A stretch of 64,000 nucleotides of DNA, from assembly GCA_946894095.1 (NCBI GenBank), contig OX335657.1:10540001-10604000 (forward strand), in the 5' to 3' direction. The position numbers were made by a program, and so were the translations under genes. The DNA is from Incurvaria masculella. Taxonomy: Eukaryota > Arthropoda > Insecta > Lepidoptera > Incurvariidae. Below the pieces are notes generated by a model. The model saw only the letters and a program-made list of their open reading frames with translations, was not told where the DNA came from and searched no databases. Of the stretch, positions 10,702 through 21,000 are shown piece after piece (position 1 is the first letter of the stretch; every line of letters starts with the position of its first letter).

Positions 10702-13464
10702 TCATCGAACATTATATTTCTGAATATTGATATCTCTAAATCTTAACATACCCCGTCTTAGCTCTTGAGGATTGTTTAATATTTTTTCAATATCACAATT
10801 ATAAACTAAGCTTTTATCTTCCACTGTTGGCCAATAAAATATATTTTCCTTCTTATGTCTCATAAATTTCGTAAGGTATCCATTTTCGCAAGTTTCTACT
10901 ATTTGCCCGACAAAGTATTTCACAGTCTTTTTGGAAGTGAATTTAACTAAAATGAATTTCTCATTCACGCAATTTGAAGGACATGTGACAGTGTACGAGG
11001 TTTCAGTTGTGTTGTCTGGCTGCGATTTAGCACTGGAATCTGAATCATTAAACCATTCCCCTTCAGAAGAATCATGCAAAGAAAAATCGCTTTCATCGCT
11101 GCTGTTGACTGAGATCGCTTTATTATTTTTCAATTTTAATGGAGACTTTTCCACATTAGTGCCGCCGGTTGAAGGCACAGGGTTCAAGCGTGGATTTGTA
11201 TCTTTGTGCATGTCAGTTTGAGATGGTTTCCCTTCGAAAACATCGAAGTCTCTACCTATGCGACTGAAACCACTCTTGCTCACTTTCAGTTTTTTAGATT
11301 TGGATGGAGAAAGGGACTCACTTGATAATACACATATTTTTCTTTTTTTGGTATTTGTCATTTTAAGTGTGTCTTTGGTGTCTATTTGAACTTCCTTATG
11401 GAGCACACTTAGATGTTTGACGTCTATTTGAGGTGCATTCGGTAGTGATTCACTTGTTTGGACTGGAGCAATTTCTTGAGTATCTTCAGTGAAAGTTGTT
11501 TTTATATCTTCTTTATCTATTTCTTTGGTCTCTTTTGTATCTTTGGTATTTTTATGATTTGTCTCTTTTGACTTTTTCTGAAGTGTCCCTTTCGTATCAA
11601 CTAGTTGTGTAGTCTTTTTCAGGGGGTTCTCAATGATCTTTACTTCATGTTTATTTTCGGTTTCTTCTTGGGGTATTTCCTTGGTCTCAAATTGATGTGT
11701 TTCTTGAGTATTTTCAGTGAAAAATGTTTTTATATCTTCTTTATATATTTCTTTGGTCTCTACTGGTCGCGTTTCTTCAATCTGTTCTTGAGAAGTTTCT
11801 TTGGTATTTTCATGATTTGTCTCTTTTGACTTTTTCTGAAGTGTCTCTTTCGTATTAACTAGTTGTGTAGTCTTTTTTAGGGGGTTCTCAATGATCTTTA
11901 CATTAAGTATATTTTTGGGTTCTTCTTTGGGTATTTCCTTGGTCTCAAATTGATGTGCTTCTTGAGTATCTTCTTGGAACAATTCGTTGCTACCTAAGGG
12001 AAGCAATTGTTGAGTGATTTCTTGACGTCTTTCCTTAATTCCTGTTTGAGGTACTAGTTTAATATATTTTTTTGTACTTTTTTTGTTTGTCTTTTGATTT
12101 TTGTTTTCCTTTTCAGTTTTAATTTCTTTCAGTTGCGCAATTTCCTCTGATGATATGGAAGCACCTGGCAAAACGTTTATCTTCTTATTTTTGGTTTTTC
12201 GAATGGGTTTTGGAGCACGATTTTCTTTCAAGTACGTTAAAAGAGCTGAATCAATGGAGTATTTCTCGTTTTCATCGTAATCAGGTAGTTTACTTATAAC
12301 TTTATACGGGTTATAGGGAATAATCCCGGTAGCTTGAAAGCCACTTTTTATTATATCGGTTTTATTTATATTTATCGCATCCATTAGTTTCGTCAGTAGA
12401 GCCGGAAAGTGTGATTTATTCATAGTAGATTCAGCAGGATTCTCTATTTTGTACTGCGTTAGTATTCTACGCCAGTGCTTTTTCAAGGGAGCGAAAAAAC
12501 CCACGTCAAGTGGTTGAGTTACGTGAGTTGAATTTGGGGGTAGGAACGCAAAACCAATTTGGTGTTTTAGGCATAGTTCCAAAATTTCGATATTCAAATG
12601 ACTTGAGAGATTGTCACCTATCACAACCTTTGGGCCTGCTTCTTTTTCTGCCCAAGGAATAACTATGGTTTTGAACCAGTCTTCAAATACAAATGCGTCG
12701 AACCATCCCGATTTTGTACGATTGTACCTGGCTTTACATGGTCCATTTTCACACCACGTCTGCCATAAGTGGTCCGCTTTGTAAACTGTATACGGCGGTA
12801 AAAGAGTTCCGTCTCCACAAGCAGCAAACATTATGCTAATAGACCCTTTGGTTTGATTGATGATCCGTTCCGGGTATTTTACTTTTCTTTTAAAAACGGC
12901 TTTTACAGCTCCGGGATTATCTGATAGGTTTGTTTCGTCATAATTCAGAATACACCTTTTAGGAACATCTTTTAGCGTCTCATGCAAATTTTCAAAGTAT
13001 TCCAAATATTCATCTGCAGTTTTTTCGGCCCGAGCTCTTTTTATATTCTGCGTGCTACGTGTTGTAAGTTCATTCTTGTGTCTATACAAGAAATGTTTGA
13101 CCCACCATTTCCCGGGTCGTTTGTTGTTAAATAAGCTTTCTTTGGAATTCTTCTTCAAATATTCAAAAACAGTCAGTCATAGGTCTAATTCGGTTAAAGG
13201 GGATCCAAAATCCCCTGCAGCAATCAAAACTTGTACCATTTGGGCTTCTTCAGCGTCAGTGAAACGTACTTGACCTCCAGGCAAATTTAAATGTAATTTT
13301 TTTACTTTGTTTTCGATGGTGCGTCTAGGAATGTTGAAATGTTGGGATGCCACCGCCGAAGTCATTTCGTTCTTCTGCACGTAGTCTGTTGCCAGTTGAA
13401 GCATTTCTTCTGTATAGTTTTTGTATTGTCTTGAACCTAACTTCCTTCTTACTCGTTTGGGCAT
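10702..13464 (-). pseudogene. pogo-like DDE transposase, interrupted by one in-frame TGA
   Basis: The start codon ATG is at 13462-13464, just after a CTTTTAG acceptor that suggests a 5'UTR intron. Residues 1-60 form a psq-type helix-turn-helix (YTEEMLQLATDYVQ, then FNIPRRTIENKVKKLH). A single TGA at 13177-13179 stops it after 95 residues, and the same frame then runs on for over 820 codons. The DDE_1 catalytic core shows CILNYDETNLSDNPG (first Asp), VVIGDNLSSHLN (second) and THVTQPLDVGFFAPLKKHWR (third). A Lys/Glu/Thr-rich region follows, containing a direct repeat of about 85 residues (twice with KIIENPLKKTTQLV). A conserved C-terminal domain with VKYFVGQIVE and FYWPTVEDKSLVYN closes the protein. 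The single stop suggests recent inactivation, readthrough or a sequencing difference. Confidence 0.9.
13177..13464 (-). CDS. Transposase N-terminal psq-type DNA-binding ORF (ends at the premature TGA)
   Basis: 95 residues, MPKRVRRKLGSRQYKNYTEE onward, with a helix-turn-helix that would bind the element's ends. If translated alone it would make a DNA-binding protein without a catalytic domain, which could act as a repressor of transposition. This role is inference. Confidence 0.7.
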   Translation of the reverse strand: MPKRVRRKLGSRQYKNYTEEMLQLATDYVQKNEMTSAVASQHFNIPRRTIENKVKKLHLNLPGGQVRFTDAEEAQMVQVLIAAGDFGSPLTELDL

Positions 13465-14686
13465 GTTGTACTCTAAAAGAAAAATAGTAAATTTTTAATG
13501 ATAACAAATCTCACCACCATCATTGCATGGAATATCTTATTCGAAGAATTTTTCCCTAGATTGGTAATACATCAGAAGTAACCCTAGCTTATTATAGACT
13601 GTAGAGCTGCGATGTAAATAGGAACACTCAAACTTTAAAAGAAAAACAAGACAAAAAACATGTCAAATGAACGAAATGAGAAATCAGATAACCCTTCTTT
13701 TCAAGATTACCGAGAGAGATGTGACCTTACCAAATTTTTTCATAGTTTAATTTTATGTATGCTTTTGATAAGTATATTTTAATATCTGTGGTAATAAGAA
13801 AATTGCATCACAAAAAAATAGAAAATAAACTTTAATTGCGGCCTTAATTGGGTCGGATTTTTTTTGTGAAGGGCTCATGTTTTGCTAATATTATAAGTTT
13901 TGAAATAAAGAAAAAAAAAATGCTATTATACAATACTTACATTTCGAGGCAGTAAATAATGCGCGTCGGGCTTTTAAAAACAGACAGCTGGATTCTCTCT
14001 TTCTAAAGCCCGACCGTTTATTTATTGCTACGTATTGTAATAAGCTTAAACTTTTTCGTTTAACTTGCTACTTTCGGCATAAAGTAGGTGCGAGGCGTGG
14101 TGAAGTCGGAACTCAGTCAAAACGTATTAGTGTAAGCGATTCTAGCACATAGACGCACACTTCCCCATAAAAATACACACATCCCGTAAACTCCCCCTAG
14201 CAAGTTAAATATAAACATGTTTCAACTTTAGGGTTTTATTTGAATTTTTGAACATACGAAAGTGACAACCCTGAATGATACAATATGCCGGCAAAGTTAC
14301 CACACAATCGGTAAAAGTGGTGTAAGGTGACATTGCCAAATCAAGTAACTCATTGTTTATTATGTTAACAATGTTTATCATGCAATCTACAATTAAAAAA
14401 CCGTGTTCCGCAAGTTGAATACAAAAATTACCTACCTCTAACCAGTATTTATATACTTTTTCACAAGTTTTTATTCAACACCGAAAAAAACGTTCCACCG
14501 CACTCGCAACTAAAATGGCGTCTGGTAAAAAAACGGAGTGAAGTTAGCTACATTACAATTATTAGTGTTGCCATAAGTGTTATCAAGAATACCCCAAAAA
14601 TCGATCCTGCGTGAATAATTAAATGCTTTCAAGATTTATTTGGTTAAAAACAATTGCAGCCGATTCTGGCAAAGCCACCTTGCGAT

Positions 14687-14709
14687 GGCAAAGCTGCCAG
14701 GTTTCACGG
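14687..14709. repeat. Right terminal inverted repeat of the pogo-type element
   Basis: 23 bp ending CCAGGTTTCACGG, followed by TA at 14710-14711. It pairs with 9878-9900. Confidence 0.88.
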
Positions 14710-15037
14710 TATTCTTGTTTTTTAATTCCTTTTTATACATAATATATTGGCTTGATACCAGCGCGCGCATGCTAGGTCTATGCTTGATACACTGCATCAG
14801 TATCAACTTCCCTCTGAACTGTTTAGAGGTAGGTTGTAAAAAATTGTATTTTATTTCCTGCGGTAAATGCCAGCCAGACACAAAATGATCTATGTGGGAC
14901 TATATCTGTGTGTTCCATAGACCTAGCATAATTACATCCTATTTCTATGATGCGTTCACTGCTTTACTCCATATGTCCATCGCCAATATCGGAGGCGCAG
15001 ATGCGTCGCCAAAGTGAATGTGGTGTGGGGATATGTA

Positions 15038-15120
15038 AGATAGGTTGGGTTAGGTTAGGTTTGGTTAGGTAAGGTTGGGTTAGGTTAGGTTATGTGGGGT
15101 TTGATTAGGTTAGGTTAAGG
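15038..15120 (+). repeat. Interstitial telomere-like (TTAGG) patch
   Basis: About 80 bp of degenerate GGTTA/TTAGG units (TAGGTTGGGTTAGGTTAGGT and so on), the insect telomeric motif. A shorter TTAGGTTGAATTAGGTTAGG lies at 17529-17548. Too degenerate and short to be a telomere. Confidence 0.7.
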
Positions 15121-15454
15121 GCCGAGTGCACGAAAGAACAAAAAATCAAAATCAACGTCAACGTATGATTAAACAGGTCACTTTCTATGGACTCTATGAA
15201 AAGAACTCCAAGCGGTTCACTAGAAGTGACGTGTTTGAACATTGATTAACTCAGCCATCTCGTCGTGCAATCGGGGCTAAATGTCCCACCCTACCATACG
15301 CCTTCGCACTCCCACGTACATATAGTGGCGACGGATCTGCGGTCTGGCCGCAGCTCCGTAGCTGGCGATGCATATGTTGGCGATGCAGGTGTTGGCCATG
15401 TAGATGCACGGCACCGTTCACTGCACGCATTTCGCAGACATATTTGTCAAGGGT

Positions 15455-15690
15455 TTAAGCCCACCCGGGTTGGTACCATCGCATGGGATTTGATTTAGAT
15501 TGGAAAAGTTGGTCAAAGGGGCAATGAAAAGTTGTCCATGTATTTGATCCGGTTCAATGTAACTGTGCTCATAAAGGGAAGGTCCTGGCGTGGCACCTAA
15601 TTCTTTCAGGAATTTAGTGTATTTGACTTATATCATAACGGTGTAGTAATAGCCATCCATGGCAGGTTGCATAAAAAAAGACCCGCTGCA
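15455..15690 (+). mobile_element. 5S-headed SINE, 5'-truncated copy
   Basis: Shares the body ACCCGGGTTGGTACCATCGC and GGCAATGAAAA, then GGAAGGTCCTGGCGTGGCAC, and a short A tail with copies at 34520-34746 and 55540-55918. Confidence 0.6.
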
Positions 15691-15780
15691 GTATGACCAC
15701 AAAATATTACTAATTTATTGAAGGACCAAAGAAACAAGGTACGACCCATTTATTTTGACTCGTTCGCGAAGGACCCGTAC

Positions 15781-15795
15781 GGGGGGGGGGGGGGG
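15781..15795 (+). repeat. Run of 15 G
   Basis: A homopolymer of about 15 guanines follows CCCGTAC. It could form a G-quadruplex or be an error-prone assembly spot. No function can be read from the sequence. Confidence 0.6.
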
Positions 15796-15849
15796 TGACG
15801 ATATCAAATGGTATTCTACAAACTGACCAATCCGGGAGTGACGCTACTA

Positions 15850-16130
15850 ATGAAAAGCAGCGCAAGCGTGGCCAGACGCATGCTAGAGCTGTCATATGTC
15901 ACTCGTGATTACCAATTTTCGAACTTCATGCTAACTTGTGCCATAGTTTGCATTAGCGTCCGATTTTACTCACGCAAAGTGTCCGTGAATTTCTTACAGT
16001 TTGAACCATCGTTACCGAAAGCGCGTTCACAACTGGCGTCCCGTGATGTCATCGTTACGTCACTCAGTGCTCACGCTTTGGAGGTGGGGCAATGTGTGTG
16101 CAACTGTGTAAGATTTTTACGTTTCCATAG
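15850..16130 (+). repeat. Interspersed repeat (GTGCTCACGCTTTGGAGGT type)
   Basis: CACTCAGTGCTCACGCTTTG, continuing to CAATGTGTGTGCAA, recurs in reverse orientation at 49840-50060 inside an Ago3 intron. It contains a 126-codon open frame without any recognisable domain, which I read as chance or TE-derived. Confidence 0.5.
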
Positions 16131-16343
16131 CGTAGGCTATAGGTTTTCCACCGTATTTTTTCACGAACCATTGAATTTTCCTGGTTAAATTATTCTAGTT
16201 TAGCTTCGAGCTATTGATAAGAAAAAACATTTGAAATGAAGTTCTATAACGAATGTCATTTGATCCATATTTGTTGTTATGTTTCCGTAAGCGCATACAC
16301 AAACGGTCCGAATAGTTTGTGTTGCTTACAGATTTGAGCGTGC

Positions 16344-16374
16344 AATCAAATTCAAATTCAAATTCAAATTCAAA
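16344..16374 (+). repeat. AAATTC-rich simple repeat
   Basis: Five units of AATTCA followed by AGTTTATTCAG. This type of end is common next to lepidopteran non-LTR tails. Confidence 0.5.
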
Positions 16375-16399
16375 TAGTTTATTCAGCCACAACACACGA

Positions 16400-17947
16400 A
16401 AATACATAGGACACCAATTAATCAAGCAAAGAAAAAAGTAACACAAGTTATATTCTATGTACAATTATCATTTAAACCTCGAGGCTTATATTGTGTTGCA
16501 CTGAAAGGGTATGCTCTCAGCTGGTACGCAGCAAACGCTGCGAAGCTGGTTTTCAGCGCATCCTTTTCCAGAGTCTGATTCGGCACGCTTGTATACGCTT
16601 TAAGCATTGTAATCGTTTGTTCAAAACGGAACGCGCAGCCATCCTTTTTTTTTTTGTTTGTTTATCCAATGAACAGGCAAAAGCTTTCGCTATACAGCCT
16701 TGCGCGCCATGCATCGCTATTCGCTACTAAAGAGTTCTAAGTATTTTTGGACGAGGGAAGGTTTATCATATTCTGTGGTGATTGCTGTGAGCGATTGACG
16801 ACACGGTTCTGTGGCTGCGAAAGACACTATCAGACGAAATCAGATGGTCCAAAGTTCAAACGTATTAGCGCGTTTATTTTAACCCGCGCTGTTTCTACTG
16901 ATCAGTTTATACTCGTCCTTTATACCAGCAGTGTCACCGCTTGCCTTCGCCATGACCCCTATCTCGCAGGTAAACCTTTGAACATTTGACTTTAACTGTC
17001 TAGTCTTCGTGTTGAGGTCAAAGGTCTCTCCACTATTTTTAGTGAACAGCAAACTTTCCTGTGTACCTTTTATGTACATACCTACATTCTCGCAACTCTG
17101 ACAAAACATCCCAAATTCATTTGTAATGTAGACCTAAGACCTAATATAATTAATAATATGGAGTCGCTGCGGAGCTTATGAAGTTAAATTTTACATCAAT
17201 CTTTTGTGTGACCAAGCTTCACATGGCAACCTATGTTGTTCCTATGGGGCTGCCAACACCTGAGTCGCAGCTGCTGCCGACCATCTCCCGTTTCTTTTCT
17301 AGAACTTCCCCCTTGCCTTTGTAAATGAGGAATATCCCAATATTGCCACAACACAATTTTATTGTCTGCACTAGATACATTCAATGCTCTGCTTAAATAT
17401 AAAAAAATTGAATTCTGTTAAATTATATTTAGGTATATATTGTAATAACTCATTTATATGAATACAACAAATTGTAATACCAGGATATGTTTTCCTTCAG
17501 TATTTCATGAATAGTCCTAATGACCAAGGGTTAGGTTGAATTAGGTTAGGATAGCAAAGGGTACTGCTATTCCCACTAACATCGTAAAACACTGGTGGGG
17601 ATCATACCCCAGTAGGTCTTGTCGCTTAGGCATATTCCTCAGTATCCTTAATTACTATTGCCATTCCATAATCTCCAGATAGGTACCAAAGCTGTTATGC
17701 AATCCCACTGCCCCTAAACTAAGTTTTTTAGTCCACGGCTAGTTGCTAGTGAAGCTTGCTGCTCGCCCAGGCTCATTGTGTTTGTCAGGCAACAAAGATT
17801 TTCCGCCACAGCAGCTATCCATATACATAGTTGTCTACAAGTCTGAAATCCATCGTGTAATGATTATCGGGTTCTTCAGGCGAAGGACAAACACTAAACA
17901 TATGTCTAAGAAAGATACATGTAGATCCTAAAGTGTTTAACGTCTAG
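16400..17947. other. Intergenic region upstream of ACADM presequence exon
   Basis: The ACADM promoter and an ATG-bearing first exon should lie here or further left. The presequence exon at 17948 has no in-frame ATG and is preceded by an in-frame TAG. I could not identify the first exon. The short open frame at 17225-17334 ends in the wrong phase to join. Confidence 0.4.
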
Positions 17948-18041
17948 GTGGTGCGCACATGCACACGTCCAGCCACCGCCGCTAGGTTCTTCTCAGCGAG
18001 CGCATCCCGCGCTTCTACCTTTAACACCGGTTTCTCATTTG
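17948..18041 (+). CDS. ACADM: ACADM presequence exon
   Basis: Acceptor AACGTCTAG ends at 17947 and donor GTAAAT starts at 18042. It reads [20 protein letters not shown], then [11 protein letters not shown](E). This is rich in Arg and Ser/Thr/Ala without acidic residues, as in mitochondrial targeting peptides, and it ends at GFSFE exactly as the human presequence does. Phase 1 at the exit. No start codon in frame. Confidence 0.78.
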
Positions 18042-21000
18042 GTAAATATATCTTTGTTACATTTTATATTAACTCATAAGGCATTTCAAAATATCTATAC
18101 TATTATATTCTGTATTTGCTATATCTTTGTAATAATTATATGTAATAATGATATAATTTTTGAAAAGCCACTCTTAGTGTGCTTAGAGTGTGAACCTTCT
18201 ACTGTGCAGGCTTCAATTGACTACTCTTACAATGTGGCAAAAAAATTAAAACCAATATTAAGATGTGAGGCAACTGGGCTATTAGACATTTATTTCCACA
18301 GAAAAATCCAAACAATGAATGTTTCCACCCGTTATAGAATGGTTGATAAATTTTCTTCATATCAATGAATGGCTTAGGTAACTAAGTTTTGTTTATTCTG
18401 TATACCACTGTGTACGATTTTTAATATTATAAGTGTATTTTAGTAGTGGCACAATAAATTACCTCCTCTGCCTGACACACAGTGTTCTGATCACAGAGCT
18501 CAATGAAGACCAGCGCGCCCTGCAGGATTTGGCACGCAAGTTCACGCGTGAGGAGATCATCCCGAAGGCAGCGGAATACGACCGCAGCGGCGAGTACCCG
18601 TGGCCCATCGTCAAGAAGGCATGGAGCCTCGGTCTCATGAACGGTCACATCCCTGAGCATTGCGGTAATGTCTTCGTTTTATAAGTTTTTGTGTTGTGTG
18701 GGTTCCGGCACTTAAAAATCATAAGTGATCTCACTGCATTTCTTAAGAGGTGACTTAGGGATTTTTCTTTTGTGGTTCGGGTTACTCGTAAAAGTGTAAG
18801 TCCCCTTCCTTAATTACTGGTGGTAGAGTTAATCCCGCTCAGGTAATTTTGCATTGAATCTATTAAATCATGTATTCATTCTCATCGTGTGTACCATTTA
18901 ACATTGAGGCCAGTCAAGAGTACCAGTTTATGTAATATAGAACATTGAATTGCGTATAAACTACATAGGTATTGGGATTAATCATTAAGGCATTGGATCA
19001 CACGATAAGGAGCCAAGTAATAGAAACAAACATTCTCCCATTTGAACATGCTCAAGAAAATTATATTTAATGTTCGATATTCATGTCTTGCTTTATCTTT
19101 AGCTGTGGAGGGACAAACAATTTATTAAAACAAACTTTCAGCCGAGATGACTGGTGGGAATTTATTTCCTTGAATATTTCAAGTTTGCCCCCTTGCTTAA
19201 CCCCCTCTCAAATTACCTTTGAATATGTAGGTTTCGTCACAGTACCCATAAGCTGCGATATTCACAGTGGTTAGTTAAACTCAATTTCAAGTTGTCTTGC
19301 AATGCACTACACAATCATAATGTTTATCCAAGTGTTAGCCTTCATAAACAATTGTATGCAGACCATTGGTTAAGTAGTCGAATAGTTAAGCTGAAAATAT
19401 TTTTTTTTTGTAAACACAATGTTGCCATGATTGCATTAAGGTTTAATTTACAATGGGAAAGAAAAGTCGTCGTCTAAGCGAGCTAACCTAAAAGATCTGT
19501 CAAAGCTGTCAGATACCATACAAAATCAAACAATAGATTTGAAAATTTTATTTACTCCAAAAATGTTATTCCGAAAATAATGTTTTCTTAATTATGCTAA
19601 GCAAAAGAAGTCTTGGGAAAGAAAATATCACAAAAACAAAACCTATAATATTTCATTTTGTACTTTGTGCTGGTCAATGACAGTTAAATTTGTTTCAAGA
19701 CTAACAAAAGCTCTTCGTTTCCTCTAAACCTAATTCTAACTGCTAAATCAAAATCTAAAAACTCGTAAATCAAACTTGATAGGAATGACAGTTTTGACGT
19801 TTTAAGGTGAGGTCGCTCATGCGATATCTACAATAAACTTTGAGTTTTCTTCCCTATTAGCTACTTACACACTAGATCAATTTGTTTACGACAATTTTGG
19901 CTAATCTATGCAACTATTTTAGAAAAAAAAATGTAGCGTTTAGAGAATGTGGATACATAGATTTTTTGTTTAATAATTTTTCATCTTCACAATTACACAT
20001 TTTTGTGCATTTGCTATGAGGACCTTTGAATTGTTTTATCTTAGATTAAAGTAAATACATAGATAAAAGATACTATACACTACCAAGTCGGTATAAGAGA
20101 TAGCCTTCTTTATCTTATTTTGTTCAAATTGTAAGTGACATTGAATATTTTTCATTTCTTGCAAGACGAATGGTAAAAATATTTTTAGAAAAGTTTCATA
20201 CACTACAGTAAAAAGACAGTAAATATTGCCTTTATGGTTAGGGTGCTAGCGAGCACAATTTCATAAGTATGATCTGCCACGTCTGACACATTTTCATATG
20301 GTTACAATGGATAGAGAAAGAATCCCTAAGTTCTTTTCACTCTAAGATCGACGCCAATATAAGAGATCTCGAATTTGTCTCTTATTTCTGGTAAAGCTAA
20401 ATAAAAAACATTAAAAAATATTTTTTAGGTATGACAGGCTTACTACAAAAATCTGTGTTTATTTTAATTTAGGGTTCATCAGGGACATCTCCAGTAGTAG
20501 CATCCATGCACTAAGTAAGCTATGTGCTGCCCGCTACTTTTTTCTGTGTGAGTGGATTTGAGACCCATATAAGAAAGGTCCTGGCACCTAGTCCCATGAG
20601 GTGTCAGTCCATGTCCAGTCACAAAAAAAAAACGCTTTGCGCATAGTGTGATTAAACGAAATGATGAACAGAAAACACAGAAGTACATAATACACAGATA
20701 ATCTGTAGCCGACACTTATTCTATATATGCCACAACCACTTTGCTATCAGACTTTCCCCAGGCATTATTCTAATTTTATGGTACAAATAATGGCTTCTTA
20801 CTGAACCCATCATAATGTGCAGGAGGTACACCTATAGGGGTGTTCGGTGAATGCACCATCGCAGAGGAGTTTAGTTTTGGGTGCACTGGCATCTCCACTC
20901 CCATTACTACAACTCACCTCGGTGTAAGTTCTGTATTCAACCCTTTTGCTAATAAAACAGTGTCTGATGGGGCAAATACATGTTCGCGCATTTTCCGTGG

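Larger units (their letters stand above)
9878..14709 (-). mobile_element. Full-length pogo/Tc1-type DNA transposon
   Basis: Terminal inverted repeats of 23 bp lie at 9878-9900 (CCGTGAAACCTGGCAACTTT...) and 14687-14709, with a single mismatch, flanked on both sides by TA. The length is 4832 bp. The only large ORF is the transposase on the - strand (10702-13464). Both subterminal regions repeat variants of GGCAAAGTTGCCA/GGTAAAGTTGCCA (for example near 10090, 10248, 14287 and 14687), which may be transposase binding sites. It lies between Mtp and ACADM. Confidence 0.88.

Noticed and set aside
15808..16188. 126-codon frame
   Set aside because: No domain, no splice context, and it overlaps a repeat that recurs reversed at 49840-50060.
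17225..17334. Short ATG frame (MATYVVPMGLPTPE...) as a first exon of ACADM
   Set aside because: It would leave in phase 2 at the only donor-like site, while the presequence exon at 17948 needs phase 0. It also lacks a good presequence composition.
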